The notes: a model not told the origin generated them from the sequence alone. DNA of 41,050 nt from Penium margaritaceum (GCA_023375785.1 SZWC01023122.1:1-41050), one strand, 5' to 3'. Positions 20,787 through 32,213 are shown, counted from the stretch's first letter. Program-made: numbers and translations.

Positions 20787-22030
20787 GTGACTCCCCAGCT
20801 CCGTATTTTCACATCTCCGTCGCCGCGAGCCTTGCCTCCATTGTCCTCTGTTCCCTCCACCTCTAATCCTATAGGCATTGCTGTTGGTTTCTCCACCTCA
20901 CCCGCTTCCGCATCTCATGCCTCTGGCTCTCTCACTTCCGACCCTCTCGCTGTCTCTGCTGCTGCAGGTGCAGCTGCCGCCAAGTCACTCGCGTTGCCCC
21001 CGCATCGCAAACCTGGCCTTGACTCAGCACCACCTCATCTCACCTCTAGCCTCACATTCTCTTCTTGGATTGTTTGCTTTAGTGTATGGACAGAAGATGA
21101 ACAGCTCTGGGAATACTACCACGAGCCTAACCCCTTAGCAAACCCCCTCTTTTCCCCAACTGATGTAGATTCTGCACGTGCTTTCCGTGCTCTCATCCGT
21201 GCTGGATCCGATGATCTCACTAATGAGATCGGGTCCTATGATGTTGACACCGCATGCCTCACGCCTACTGATCCCATTGGCGCTTTCACTCTCATGAAGC
21301 GTCGCACCACTATCATAGGCCACACTTTCTAAAGTGTCCTCATTGTGTAGTTCAACACACTCTATATGCGTGGTGATGAGACTGTGAATGCCTATTTGGC
21401 CCGCAGTCTCCGCCTACTATGTGACTTTGGCAAGGCACCTCCCATACAGCTCCTTGCAGTTCTCTCCATTGTCAGCGGCCTCATCCCTGAACTGTCTGAC
21501 ATCTTCAGGGAGGTGACAACATTTGAGTTTTAGAGTCTTGCATCCAAGCTGGTACTCGCTGATGCTCCACCCGGCATTGGTGCCCTCTAGGAGTTTACTG
21601 TCCAGCGCCTCACGGTCTGGTGGAGCACCCTACAAAACAAACGCATCCATCGTACGAGAGTCATAACTGCTACCACCTCACTCCCTTCTTCCTCATCCTC
21701 CTCCACCTTATCATCCTCACCCTCAATACCGGCCACCTCTTTTCTCATTTAGGGGGGAGGGGGGGTTGGTCGTGGTAAGGGTAAGGGCAAGGATGTCAGC
21801 ACCACTGGTTGGTCTCGCCGTGGCAAGGAGAAGGGGTCTGGCAACTCCTCCTCTTCCATGTTCACCACCAACACCATCACGTGCTAGAACTGTCGCACTA
21901 TAGATAACTCTACACCAAAGTATCTAGCATTGCTGGACAATGAACGTCTTGCGTCGGCTATGCAGACGCACTAGACACGCACCTCCAGTAGCCCTTAGAG
22001 CTCTTCTCATGCCACCTCATCCATAGCTCC
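20787..22030 (+). pseudogene. Copia gag of element D
   Basis: Frame from MTPQLRIFTSPSPRALP through an Ala/Ser-rich N-terminus to SSWIVCFSVWTEDEQLWEYY, DDLTNEIGSYDVDTACLTP, FNTLYMRGDETVNAYLARSL and LASKLVLADAPPGIG, then Gly/Lys-rich GRGKGKGKD and a degenerate zinc knuckle C*NCRTIDNSTPKY. The first two Cys are kept; the His and last Cys positions are Asn and Tyr. Stops include TAA 21330-21332, TAG 21348-21350 and TAG 21885-21887. The true start is uncertain because the leader repeat is also open. Confidence 0.75.
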
Positions 22031-22068
22031 CGTCCGCTGCAGTCCACCGCTGCCCACCAATGCAGCCG

Positions 22069-22242
22069 GTCTTCCACCTCACGCTACCGTTGTCGCAATG
22101 ATTTGTGATCTTGCCACTATTTGTGTGTCGGGTGGCTTCTGGATCCTTGATTCCGGAGCCATCTATCACATGACTTCGGCGCGCTCCTTTTTTGTCTCGC
22201 TTGGTCCTGCTGGCTCTGTCTGCTTTGTCCGCACTGGCTCCC
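22069..22242 (+). repeat. Duplicated gag-AP segment, first copy
   Basis: About 175 bp starting TCTTCCACCTCACGCTACC and covering SGGFWILDSGAIYHMTS up to GTGGCTCC-like HTGS. It is repeated at 22652-22831. Catalytic DSG is intact at 22149-22157. It is followed by CGTCCGCTGCAGTCCACCG, a word also found just upstream of it (near 22033). Confidence 0.85.
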
Positions 22243-22651
22243 GTCCGCTGCAGTCCACCGGTGCAGCAGCCTACAGCACTGCTACAATGCCATCTCCACC
22301 TCCTTATCCGTGGAGATGGCCCCCTACCGGTCCATACACTCCACCCTTGTGGGCCTCTCCCATCTACTCATCTCGGTGCTCCTCCTCTAGTGTTGTCATC
22401 ACCCCTGACCCGCTTGAGGATGATCGTCAGTTGGACGTTGCCCTCTACCACGACATCCACCAGCGTCATCTACGTGATCAGGGAGGTAAGAGTGGGTTTT
22501 TGGGGTCGGAGTCACTTGCGTGTGTCGTATGGGGCCTTGTGTGGTTCTGCATCTGGTCATGTCCAGGGTTGTCTACCTGCTCATATCTCATGGATTGTGG
22601 AGTGGCAGTCCATCTGCTTACCTCGTTGTCTCGCCGTCTATGGTCAGAGTC

Positions 22652-22831
22652 TTCCACCTCACGCTACCATTGACGCAATCAGTCGTGATCCTGCCACTAT
22701 TTGTGTGTCGGGTGGCTTTTGGATCTTTGACCCCGGAGCCATCCATCACATGACATCACATCCTTCAGCGCGCTCCTTTTTTGTCTTGCTTGGTCCTGTT
22801 GGCTCTGTCCACTTTGTCCACACTGGCTCCA
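22652..22831 (+). repeat. Duplicated gag-AP segment, second copy
   Basis: Second copy of 22069-22242 with a short SHP insertion after MTS. Its active-site triplet is DPG (Asp at 22729-22731), Ser changed to Pro. The flap and end of protease (VQCVGVIRFV, ELFLPDML) follow this copy only, so this is the one in the original domain order. Confidence 0.85.
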
Positions 22832-22990
22832 GCCAACTTCTTCCTGTTCAGTGTGTTGGGGTCATTCGCTTCGTCGTGCCAGGAGGGGAACTGTTCTTGC
22901 CTGATATGCTGTAAGGTCACTCCATTCAGTTGATTCTTCTCTCTGTTATGATGCTCAATGACCAGGGCATGGAATTCTCCTCTACCCGCA
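22652..22990 (+). pseudogene. Aspartic protease of element D
   Basis: Complete AP domain continuing from the second duplicated copy: GGFWIFDPGAIHHMT, VHFVHTGSSQLLPVQCVGVIRF, GGELFLPDML and, after TAA, QLILLSVMMLND. The TAA sits where copia elements have Tyr (VLYVP). The Ser-to-Pro change next to the catalytic Asp probably kills activity. Confidence 0.75.
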
Positions 22991-23099
22991 GTATTGCCTC
23001 TATTTCTCATCGCACTTCTGGTCGCATCTTGCTGCAGGGAACCCGCTGCGATCGCCTTTTTTCCGTACCCTCCTTTGCTCCTGGCCCTGCGATTTCTGC

Positions 23100-24030
23100 T
23101 CATGTTCAAGTGTCTCGGTCACTCTCCCTTGCACACACGTAGCTGCTGCATCGCCGCCTGTGCCACATTCACACTGCCGCCATTGGTAGTCTGCTTTGTG
23201 TGCTTCATGCGGATGGTCTTGATGCGTCCACTTTTCCCGCTCCCTATCCTACTGATAGTCTCGATTGCGCTCAATGAAAAATGCATCGCTCCCTGTTCTC
23301 CATGTCTGAGTCAGGCAGTTCCTACCCCCTTGACCTTCTTCACACTGATGTCATGGAGCCTCTCCCTCATGAGAGTTTATAGTGGGTTGGTCACTATGTC
23401 CTCTGTCTCAGTGATGACTTCTCAGTGATGACTATGTCTAATTGGGTCTTTACTCTTGAGCAAAAAACTGATGTTTACTCCACCCTTGAGTCCTGGCTCC
23501 CTCAGGCTGAACTTTGATGTGGTCGTCGTCTTCGTGTATTTTGCTGTGACCGTGGTGGGAGTTCATGGGACCCACAGCTTCTTTCTTTGCGTCCTGCGGG
23601 GTGTGTATGGAGCCTACGGCTCCCTATACACCTCAACAAAATGTGGTCTCTAAACGCTGGAACTGGACCCTTGCTGACGGTGTCCGCACCCTCCTCAGTT
23701 CCTCCAACCTCCCTCCTCTCTTCTCCTTTGAGGCCATGTCCTACATGGCCTGGGTTTGAGGTCGTATTCCCCATGGTCCTCTCCCTTGCCATGTCACCCT
23801 GTTTTTAGTGTTGGTATGGCCGTCGTGCTGACCTTCGTCTTGCTCACGTCTCGGAATGTGTCAATACTGTCTGGCTTCTGTAGGAACTTCAAGATGGGAA
23901 ATCCAGTCCCGTGCAAGTCTGTGCACCTTCCTCAGGGTATGTGGCATGTCCAAAGCGTGGTGCTTCTGGGACCCCGACCGTGCCCATGTTGTTGAGTCCC
24001 GTGCCGCTCTCTCCTTTGAGGATGTTTTTC
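23100..24030 (+). pseudogene. Integrase of element D, catalytic Glu replaced
   Basis: The pre-integrase zinc part reads LLHRRLCHIHTAAIGSL and LDCAQ*KMHRS. The core has LLHTDVMEPLPHESL, LSDDFS (Asp), VFCCDRGG (Asp) and, in another frame, PQQNVVSKRWNWTLADGVRTLL, in which Lys (AAA, 23652-23654) replaces the catalytic Glu. The C-terminus reads SKAWCFWDPDRAHVVESRA then ALSFEDVF. Stops: TAG and TGA codons and TGA for Trp in WVWGRIPHG. Confidence 0.8.
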
Positions 24031-24925
24031 CTCGCGACTTGTCTAATATCGTTCCACCCTCCTTCCTGTCCTCGCTTCATCGGCTTGGGGAGGTGGGTCT
24101 GTCGCACCCTCCAGTCTTACAAGGGCCTTTCCTTCTCCCGCTACTGTGGTCCCTCCTCCCGTTGGTCGGTCTTCTTCTCCCTCTTCTCCTATCACCAAGA
24201 CTCCCAGTTCTTTGACTGAGCCTTTCCCGGCCGTGTCACCGTTCCTTTCTCCCTCCTTGTCCTCTGAGTCCATGCCAGCGTCCACTAGCGCCACAACACA
24301 AAACTCTGCTGATATCTCTACACAGTCACCCCCATGTGTCACTCCTGACCCATCTTCGATGCCTACTCTACAAATCTTAGCACCCGTTAGTGGGACAGAA
24401 TCTCCTCCTGTCTCTCATGCCCCTCCAGTCGGGCCAGAGCCATACACTCACGGGGGACGACTTCGCTCACTCCCATTGCACTCTACTTATCAATCCTCCT
24501 AGTCCTCTCAGCATCACACTCGTTCCAGTGCATCCTCTACCATAGCCAGCTCTTTTGTCAAACCTACTGGCCTGGATGCACTCAGAATGGATGTTAGCCT
24601 CGTCAACCCTAATTCGGCTGTGGGCTATGCCCTCGTGGCTCATGAGTTCCACAGTGCCCTTGAGGCCTCAGTAGCTGGCTATGTTTCTGCCTGCTTTGCG
24701 GCAAGTGGGCTGCGTTTGCTTCCCTCAGAGCCGACCACTGTACGACAAGCTCATGAGGCGGTCGATGCCGACCTCTGGGAGAAGGCCATGCAGGAGGAGC
24801 TCACCGCCCTCAAAGAAGATGAGTTTCAAACTTGTTGATCTACCACTGGGCCGCAAGGCTGTCTCGGCCCGCTGGGTTCTCCAGCGCAAGCTAAACCTAA
24901 CGGCAAGGTCTATAGGTACTAGGCT
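24031..24925 (+). pseudogene. Linker and N-terminal RT of element D
   Basis: A Pro/Ser-rich linker (24040-24560) leads to GLDALRMDVSLVNPNSAVGYALVAHEFHSALEA-type RT lead-in, ADLWEKAMQEELTALKEDEF, a one-base shift, LVDLPLGRKAVSARWVLQRKL and RY*ARL (TAG 24920-24922, Lys expected). The frame is cut at AGACT by element E and continues at 32693. Confidence 0.85.
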
Positions 24926-24930
24926 AGACT
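24926..24930. other. Target site duplication of E, left copy
   Basis: AGACT immediately before the LTR start TGTTGAAATG. The identical AGACT follows the other LTR at 32688-32692. Five-base duplications are typical for copia integrase. Confidence 0.93.
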
Positions 24931-25597
24931 TGTTGAAATGGGAGTGGGAGGCACAGCACGAGAAGGCCCACGTGGCAAGAGCAGGAGCGTCAATGGTCAT
25001 TAAGGTCAGAAAGTTGTCTAGAGAATGAGCCCACAAAGAGGGCTTATCTACTCTAAAATAACTAGGCTAGCCCCCCTGGTCAACTTTGCTCAGTCAGTCA
25101 AGGTTGGTGAAACCTGACCACCTAGTCAAGTCTGGTCAAGTCATACAACCTGGTCAAGTCTGACCACCAGGTCAAGCCTTACAATCTGGTCACGTATGAC
25201 CACTAGGTCAAGTATGACCACCAAGTCAAGTCTGACCACTAGGTCAAGTCTGACCACTAGGTCAAGTCTGACCGCTAGCTCAAGGCTGACCATCAAGTCA
25301 AGTCTGACCATGGGGCACAGGGAACCATCCTCCCTCATAGACAAAACCATCCTGCAGCATTGAGGCCTCCAGAGGGTTTTACCCAGGTCTTTAGTGTCAA
25401 CCATGGGCTGCATTCACCCCTAGGGCATTTCCTTGTGGCAGCAAGAAGTGTCGCAACTGAACCCAAACTTGGACCGTGCGTTCATCAGCCTCGCCACACA
25501 ACCAGTTGCAGGAGGTGACTGCGACTTCACTCAGCGGTGTCCCTGGCCTCTTCCTTCCGCGCATGGACACACATGAGCAGAGGGACATATCTCAATA
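24931..25597 (-). repeat. 3' LTR of E (667 bp)
   Basis: Left LTR, downstream in element sense. It matches 32097-32687 throughout except for extra units in the GGTCAAG tandem part. It ends TCAATA where the other copy has TCAACA. Confidence 0.93.
25078..25302 (-). promoter_or_regulatory. Tandem W-box-like array, left LTR
   Basis: On the minus strand (element sense) TTGACC or TTGACT occurs about eleven times in roughly 18-bp units (plus-strand unit TCTGACCACTAGGTCAAG). TTGAC[C/T] is the core of the WRKY factor W box. The array has about four more units than that of the other LTR. Confidence 0.6.
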
Positions 25598-25607
25598 CTC
25601 TCCCATT
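25598..25607 (-). other. Polypurine tract of E
   Basis: AATGGGAGAG on the minus strand directly precedes the 3' LTR, the expected place for the plus-strand primer. Confidence 0.75.
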
Positions 25608-25619
25608 GACCAAATGCAT

Positions 25620-26215
25620 GCATGTGTGAAAATGTGCCCTAGGTTCAGTCCGGGTTGTGCAGAGGTCGTGCATTGTGCCATGCCAATGACATGTACATTT
25701 TCTTGGAAGACGGTGCGAGACAGGGTTTTGGTGAGAAAATTACCCAGTTTTTTACGTGTACACACATCCACCACATTGATGATGCCACGAGCAAGCAAGT
25801 CACCCACAAAATGATGTTCAACGTTGATTTTCTTAGTACGACTGTGCAACACACCGTCGTTGTGCGCAATGGCGTGTGTGCTTGTGCTATCACACTTAAT
25901 GAGATGTACACGAGGGGAACATGCAGCACACACAGCAGGCGGTGCAGACATGCACCCTCACATGCAGCATACCTGAGAGCCATGTAATCGGCTTTTGTAG
26001 TGCTGCGTGTCACGCATCCTTGTTTGCCACTGTGCCAAGAGTCTGTTTTGCCACCAAGGCAAAAGATGTACCCACCTAGACTCCGAGCATCTGAGTCACT
26101 CGCCCAATCAATGTCACTATACCCTTCGATATGCATAGTGGTTTGTGGGACACCATAAAAGCCCTCAATAACAACGGGCCCTGGTCGAGTCCAAAACTCC
26201 AATCATAGATCAGGC
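25620..26215 (-). pseudogene. RNase H of element E
   Basis: Two overlapping frames give GYSDIDWASDSDARS (Asp), GGYIFCLGGKTDSWHSGKQ, TKADYMALRYAACEG (Glu position is Asp), then after a shift IKCDSTSTHAIAHNDG, HSRTKKINVEHHFVGD and GNFLTKTLSR. One frame shift near 25940. ADY in place of AEY changes the second acidic residue. Confidence 0.8.
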
Positions 26216-26289
26216 ATGTTGACTATATACCGTAGGCCATGGATTGCGGCATCATGGTGTTTTGCTCATGGTGTTTGTGCATGTTGTAT

Positions 26290-27240
26290 AAGGATGTTCA
26301 CTGGACAACATCAGGATGAGTGGTGGTAGAGAGGTACATGAGGCATCCCAAAATACCCTGGTGGGGTGTCGGGGGTGCTTCAGCGCCCAACTTCTCTGAA
26401 GCAATGCGCTTCACGAGGACTTTTCCATCGGGGGTCATCGGCATGGAGGCATGGTGACCATGCTGGAGATCATCGGCAAACCTCTCAGCTAGCGTGCGCA
26501 CATACCGTTCCTGGTGTAGGCGCAGCGTAGCAGTGGTCCAAGACCGCTCGATCTGCATTCCAAGGAACATGTCCGCCTCTCCCAAGTCCTTCATCTGGTG
26601 TTCTTCCCTCAAGAGATCCTTCACTGCAGTCATGACCTGCAGACCGGGTGAGGCAATCAAGAGGTCATCAACGTATACGAGGACATACACGGGGCACTTA
26701 GGGGTTCCGCCAACAAACAATGATGGGTCAACCGTGCTTTGGCAAAAACCACCTTTGAACAGAGTGCCGGAAATCTCCTTGTTCCAACAGCGAGGTGCTT
26801 GCTTGAGACTATACAAGCCTTGCGTAGGAAACACACTCGGTTTGTACCATCCTTGAACTCTGGGGGCTGCACCATGTAAATCTATTTCTGTAGCGTCCCA
26901 TAAAAGAACGCGTTATTCACGTCCATTTGCATTTTCCAATTCCCAATCTCTATGGGCCACGACTCAAAGCAGCACTCTGATTGTAGGATACTTCCCGACT
27001 GGTGCGAAAGTGTCATGAAAGTCTTATCCAGGGACTTGGGAGAAACCCTTCGCTGTGAGCCGGGCCTTATACCGATCTACCATCCCATCCTTTTTCTTTT
27101 TGACCTTAAGCACCCATTTTTCCCCCGCGGCTCTTTGCCTAGGTGGTAATTCAATGAGCTCAAAGACCCCATGTGCTGTGAGTGCTTCAAGTTCAGCTTG
27201 ACACGCTTTCTGCCACTCTGCAGCATGGGAGCGTCAAAGG
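26290..27240 (-). pseudogene. Reverse transcriptase of element E
   Basis: [84 protein letters not shown] (TAG, Glu expected), YSLKQAPRCWNKEI, LVYVDDLLIA (YVDD 26664-26675), GEADMFLGMQIERSW and GCLMYLSTTTHPD. A few stops and shifts, but a long stretch from 26834 to 26298 is open. It differs clearly from the RT of A-D, so E is another copia subfamily. Confidence 0.87.
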
Positions 27241-28130
27241 GATTCTTGCACTGTAAGAGGGTCCATTAAAGGTGTTCCTCCCTTTTGAATGACCAGTGCT
27301 ATGGCTGCGTCATCCGAGGAGGATCCCGTCATAGTTTCGACTTGGCTCATGACTTCTTCTACACGAGTTGCTTCAAGAAGGAGCACACGTGCACCATTGG
27401 GATGATTTGGATGCATCGTGAGTGCGAGGCTTCGACAAGCCGGAGGGGGTCGCTCTCTGAGACAGCCACCTGGAGCTCTCGAGAATGGCTCAATCACGGG
27501 AACTGAGACATGCTCATTTTGGTCTGGCATTTCTCGTGGACCAAGCTCCTCTAGCGCACTCTCAAGGGGGCTTGGGAAGTGGAGCTCCTCATGGCTGAAG
27601 GGGATGACCCCAAGTGGGGACTTAGGTCCTTCACTTGAAGGTGCCTTGGCCCACTCTTCGTCTGTTTCTCCCAAGCATTCTGAGTCTCCCATGCTCTCAT
27701 GGCTGTCTGGGTTTGAGGTGTTTTCAGATTCCTCCGAGACCCTCTCCCCAGTGTTGCGACGGCGAGAGCCACTATTGCCAGACACCTGCCAAGAGACATC
27801 AATGAAGGCCGTATCTGCAATGAATTGCCCAGTGACCTCAGATGATGCCGGCTGGCGTTTTTCTGTTTTGAACTGGGCATACGTGAGTTGTTCATAGAAA
27901 AGTGCCTCACAGCTTTCTACTACCTTCCTGGCCTCAGGGTCGCAAAACCGGTATGCCTTGGACTGGGACGCCATCCCGAGGAAAACACACATGTGACCGC
28001 GAGGGGATAGCTTTGCGGTGCGTTCGTCTTTCTTGTACCACACATAGGCCATTGTTCTCCACGCCCGCGCAAGCCGAATGTCTTCTCGAGTCCCATGCCA
28101 CCTCTCTCATGGAGTTGTTGTAGAGGGCAG
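27234..28130 (-). pseudogene. Integrase C-terminus and linker of element E
   Basis: The longest open pol frame of E (272 residues): MAYVWYKKDERTAKLSPRG, CVFLGMASQSKAYRFCDPEA, RKVVESCEALFYEQL, then an acidic Ser/Glu-rich linker (ESENTSNPDSHESMG, ETDEEWAKAPSSEG) reaching VQESL before RT. The acidic linker differs from the Pro/Ala linkers of A and A2. Confidence 0.82.
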
Positions 28131-29130
28131 GGGACCATGTGGGATTCTGTTCCAAATCCAGGTGAGGTACTTGACGGCCTCACCATAAAATGACAGACTC
28201 ATTCCAGCCTCACCTAGCACTGTCCGAACGCCATCACTAATTGTACGGTTCCAGCGTTCGGTGACCCCATTCTGTTGGTGCGTCTCTGGTGCGATGAACT
28301 GAGTGTCAACACCCATCAACTTCAGGCACCTTGCTGTTGGACCAAGGTACTCACCTCCGCGGTCTGACCTGAAGGTGGCGAGGGTGTGATTGCACTGGCG
28401 TTGAGCACATGGCAGCCAATTACAAATTGATTCCTCAACATCACTCTTTGCTTGGAGAAGGTACACCTAGGTGAACTGTGAGCAATCATCGATGAGAGTG
28501 AGGATGTACCGCACTCTCTCACATAGTGAATCCACCGGGAGAGGACCAAGGACATCCAAGTGGAAAAGCTGCAATGGATGACTTGACTGACTGAAAGACT
28601 CGGGGAAAGGGAGGCGCTGCATTTTTCCTTGGGTACACTCCAAGCAATCAGTACCACAAGGCGTAATAAAGGTTGTTTTGTCCAGACCATCGGCAGGGAG
28701 GGTGAGTAGCATGGTGCGCAGAGCAGAAGTGTTGTCATGGCAAATGCGACGGTGCAGCAGATGAGTCTGAGCAGGGGAAAAGGAGTGAGTAACAAGGACG
28801 CGTGCATCAACAAAGTCACAAACTACAGTGGCCTGCACTCTATATAAGCCATCCACAATGCTGCAATGCAATACAACATGACGAGCATCGCGAAGGGTGA
28901 TAGTACACAAGCCGTCACCGTGAGTGGTATGCATGTCTGATCGGTCAAGAGAGGACGTGGAGAGTAGACTGAGTTGGAGATCAGGTACATACGAGACGTC
29001 TGTCAAAAACACATCTCCCATGGGCCCTTGAAGTCTGACTGTGCCTATTCCTTGAACCTCAAGTGTTTTTCCAGACCAAGTTCGTATGGAGTGGACTGTC
29101 GGAAATCGCTTCCCGTCTGTCCACGACGGA
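28131..29130 (-). pseudogene. Integrase core and end of AP of element E
   Basis: WSGKTLEVQGIGTVRLQGP and GDVFLTDVSYVPDLQLSLLS (end of protease region), LLHRRICHDNTSALRT with CLECTQGK (HHCC zinc site), FHLDVLGPLPVDSL, LTLIDDCSQFT (Asp), TFRSDRGGEYLG (Asp) and HQQNGVTERWNRT (Glu). The DDE triad is complete. Only one internal stop separates 29021-28467 from 28466-28107: TAG at 28467-28469 in QFTWVYLLQAK, Trp expected, CTGG context. Confidence 0.88.
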
Positions 29131-30180
29131 GCACGCAGCTCTCACAGGGGTGGGAGCTTGAGGCATGGCAAGCAACGGTGGTTTTGACTGACTGTGCGCT
29201 TTGGGTCGCCGCACCGAATGTGAGAGGTCACATGAGCAGAACCATGGCAGAACGCAGGAGGGGAACTTCGGACGGAAATGACGTCGTTTTGAGTCACTTA
29301 ATGGACAAGTACATGATTTGACGAGTTATAGTGTTTTTCACAAGCTTTCCAATGCACCAAACCGCACGTGATTCGGAGCAGCGTAGCGCCTGCTACGCTC
29401 TCCCATGTGCATCATTGCAACTCAGCAGTCTGCCACACCACCAGCGTGAGTGACGGGCGTCCGAAGCGCCCTGGTCGCCAATGAAGCATTATGCCACCTT
29501 TCCGAGGCGCCCATGGCTCCAATGAACCATGGGATATCGGTCTAACATCCCCCAAGGGGCACCTTGGCCTTGGTCTGCGTGCTGGGAGTCGAACTCCTTA
29601 CCGTCCGACCCACTTTTTCGGACGGACGAGTGGTCAGCCAACCAAACCCGGCTGGCTGCACCACCCAGCTTTGACAAGCCATTTCTTCCTCATTTCTAGG
29701 CCGATTGCTGCGATTCAACTTGCGTTGGATCCAGCACATCACCTAATTTAAGGACACACTCTCAGATCATATGAACACACACCATGCTAAGGTCTATCTT
29801 ATTTGACAACTCAGCCACATGGCTGAGACTCTACCACATGGCAAAGTGGCCGGCCTCAAGTGCCGCCTCGTCATCAGCCATGGCCACGGGCTGTTTTGTC
29901 CTGTGCCATGCTCTAGACCTCCAGCCTTGACCCTGCATGTCTTCTCCTGAGCCAACCAGCTTCTCACGGCTCCTTCGTCGGGAGCACTGCTCCGTCGATG
30001 ATGCCGATGTTGCTGGTGCGCTCAAATGATGCAAGCCATATGTGTGTCGTGCTGCAAAAGTACAGCACCCATGCCCACTTGCGCATGTGTGATCTGGTAT
30101 CTTGGTGCTGACGAGATGTCAGCCACCTCACCACTCACACAACGGCATGATGAGGGGAGAAAAATTCTTGATATGGACAG
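29130..30180 (-). mobile_element. Family G LTR relic inserted in E protease
   Basis: The E protease reads up to the DSGAT region (about 30190) and resumes near 29130, leaving about 1 kb of foreign DNA. Its left part (about 29330-29640) matches the reverse complement of the LTR at 39710-40572: AAGCTTTCCAA..CACCAAA, GTGACGG.CG.CCGAAGCGCCCT, CAAGGGGC.CCTTGG. No coding motif is seen in 29640-30180. Exact ends and any target duplication were not found. Confidence 0.6.
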
Positions 30181-30445
30181 TACCGCTAGACCCAACATGC
30201 AGAACCAATCCCTCCTTGGTGACATGTGGTATGTGGCTCCCGAGTCTACTGCCCATGTCCCATCAGCCTCCCTGTTAGTGGCAGTCACCTTGCAGTGTGC
30301 GATCTCTTCCTCAGTGACCAGTGGAGGTTTAGCACCCCAGTCCTGTTTCACCCACTGCATGCTCTCTTTGCCAGTGCTCCACCCATGCTCCCTCATCAGC
30401 CAAGTCATATACAGACTCACAGGCAGCCCCCGCATCCCGCACACT
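30181..30445 (-). pseudogene. Aspartic protease of element E, N-terminal part
   Basis: TWAVDSGATYHMSPRRDWF has the catalytic DSG at about 30238-30246. It is preceded by EEEIAHCKVTATNREADG. After DWF the domain breaks into the inserted DNA; the flap and C-terminus lie beyond it (see 28131-29130). Confidence 0.8.
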
Positions 30446-31862
30446 CAAAACATTCCGACTGCACTCATGATCAATAGAACTCCCACTTCCCTAGTGGACA
30501 ACGTGGGCACAAAGCTCTGCCATCTTGGCGATGAGCCTATCAATGATGGCTTGCTGGTTGCGGACTTATCCAGCATCATGGGCGTCACGAGCAGGCAGGC
30601 GCGCTCCCATAGCAGATTCACCCATTGGGACTCCAGCCGCCGTTGCTGCTGCTGGTGCTGCTCCTAACCAGTCCCATTCCTGCGGTGCTTCTAAGGTGAT
30701 GGGAGCTTTCTCGGCAACATACATGCGGCCGCCTTGCTGTTGAGGAAGAGGTTGTTATTGCTATTGCTGCTACCGCTGCTACTGCTGTTGCTGGTGCCGC
30801 TGCTACTGTTGCTGATGCTGTTTCTGTTGCTGTCGTCTCTCCCAACACTCGCGTGTAACACGGATGTGCTCTGAGAGCCCTCGCTCAGGGGGCAAAAGAC
30901 AGTGCTTGTGGTGATGGGCTGGTTGCTGGCAGTTGAAGCAGGTCGCTTGTCCAACTCCTCCACCAGTACCAGCAATACGTGCTCTACTACCTTGTCCACT
31001 GCTGCTTCGCCACCTTGAGGGCTTCCGCTACATGTCATCGGCATGGTGATATCTGCTAACATTCCTGTCTCTCCATCCCCTGTGTAGAAGTGGGATTCCT
31101 TCTCTTTGGCAAGAATTTGAGCATAGGTCCAGTTCAGGACCTGGTTAGACGAAGTCCGCACTCATGGTCGTGTAGCCAATCAAGGAGCACCTCGAACCTG
31201 GGCCCTAGTGCTACAATCATGTGTATTGCAAACGCCCTGTCGCTCATGTGGAGGCGATACTCACACAGCTCCATGTTCAACAGCATCCCATGGTCCCTAT
31301 ATGACTCCATCGTCTCTCCTTGCCGCATGCGAGTATCAAGTAGCTCTCACTACTTGCGCGACCCATCGGTCTGTGAGGACACAGTGTAGCTGTTTTTGAG
31401 GTAGAGCCATGCCTCACGTGGCGCTGCGACCTTGAGTGCATCTAGGTCGTCATCATTGTCATCGTCCTCCTCATTATTGTCGCTGTCGCTGCCTTCCACA
31501 CTCTCTTCGTCCTCCTCAGGGCCAGCGAACCGCTAAAGGAGAAGAATAAGCTTGCGGGGAACAATACGCATGAGGAGGCGGACATCACGCGTCCCATCCT
31601 CTGCTGCATAGGGCTTCTTGGGCTTGGGATTGTAGAGGTGCCACACTTTTTGGTCCTTGGCCTACGCTTTAAAGAGTGCAGCCCACGCCTTGTAGGTGAG
31701 GTCCTCCGTGAAGCGACGAACTGCAATGAGAAGGTTGCTCGGACCACTGTCGGGTGCATGCACGGGAGGGTTGAAGACAGACATGATGGGGTTACAATAG
31801 AGGTGGAACTGGTGACGAGGGCTAAGGGCTGAGGATGGAGCTGTGCCGCTTGGTAGAGGCAC
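30446..31862 (-). pseudogene. Copia gag of element E with CCHC zinc knuckle
   Basis: Begins MPLPSGTAPSSALSPRHQF after the leader repeat, continues through KAWAALFKA, VWHLYNPKPKK, an acidic tract (EEDEESVEGSDSDNNEEDDD), MRQGETMESYRDHGMLLNMEL, FAIHMIVALGPRFEVLLDWL and a perfect CX2CX4HX4C knuckle CFNCQQPAHHHKHC (30899-30940), then a Gln-rich tail from a CAG tract. Several frame shifts and stops. Gag would bind and package element RNA. Confidence 0.82.
30640..30835. repeat. CTG/CAG triplet tract in E gag
   Basis: Imperfect CTG repeats (TTGCTGCTGCTGGTG, CTGCTACTGCTGTTGCTG) read as Gln-rich sequence on the minus strand after the zinc knuckle, with many CAG-to-TAG-like changes. Confidence 0.8.
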
Positions 31863-31874
31863 TTCTTGAGTTCA

Positions 31875-32080
31875 AGGACAAGAGAAGGGGCTGTGGCCGT
31901 GGCCGTGGTCAGGGCAGTGGCAGTGGCAGTGGCCCGGGAAGCGGGCGTAGCTGTGGCAGTGGACGTGGCATTGGCTGTGGAAGTGGCCTTGGCAATGGCA
32001 GTGGCCTATGCAGCGGCCGTGACACTGGCTGTGGCCGAGGCAGTGGCCGTGGCAGTGGTCAATGGTGCAACCGCCTACAA
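31875..32080. repeat. Hexamer GTGGCA/GTGGCC leader repeat of E
   Basis: About 200 bp of degenerate GGCAGT/GGCCGT hexamers between PBS and gag start of E. Plus-strand Gly/Ser and Val/Ala frames are artefacts. This is the leader region of the minus-strand element. Confidence 0.85.
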
Positions 32081-32084
32081 CCTA

Positions 32085-32096
32085 GCTCTGATGCCA
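32085..32096 (-). other. Primer binding site of E (initiator tRNA-Met)
   Basis: On the minus strand TGGCATCAGAGC follows the LTR end without a gap; it differs from TGGTATCAGAGC by one base. Confidence 0.88.
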
Positions 32097-32213
32097 TGTT
32101 GAAATGGGAGTGGGAGGCACAACATTCGAAGGCCCAAGTGTCAAGAGCAGGAGTGTCAGAGGTCACTAAGGTCAGAAATGGAGAATTAGCCCACGAAGAG
32201 GGCTTATCTACTC

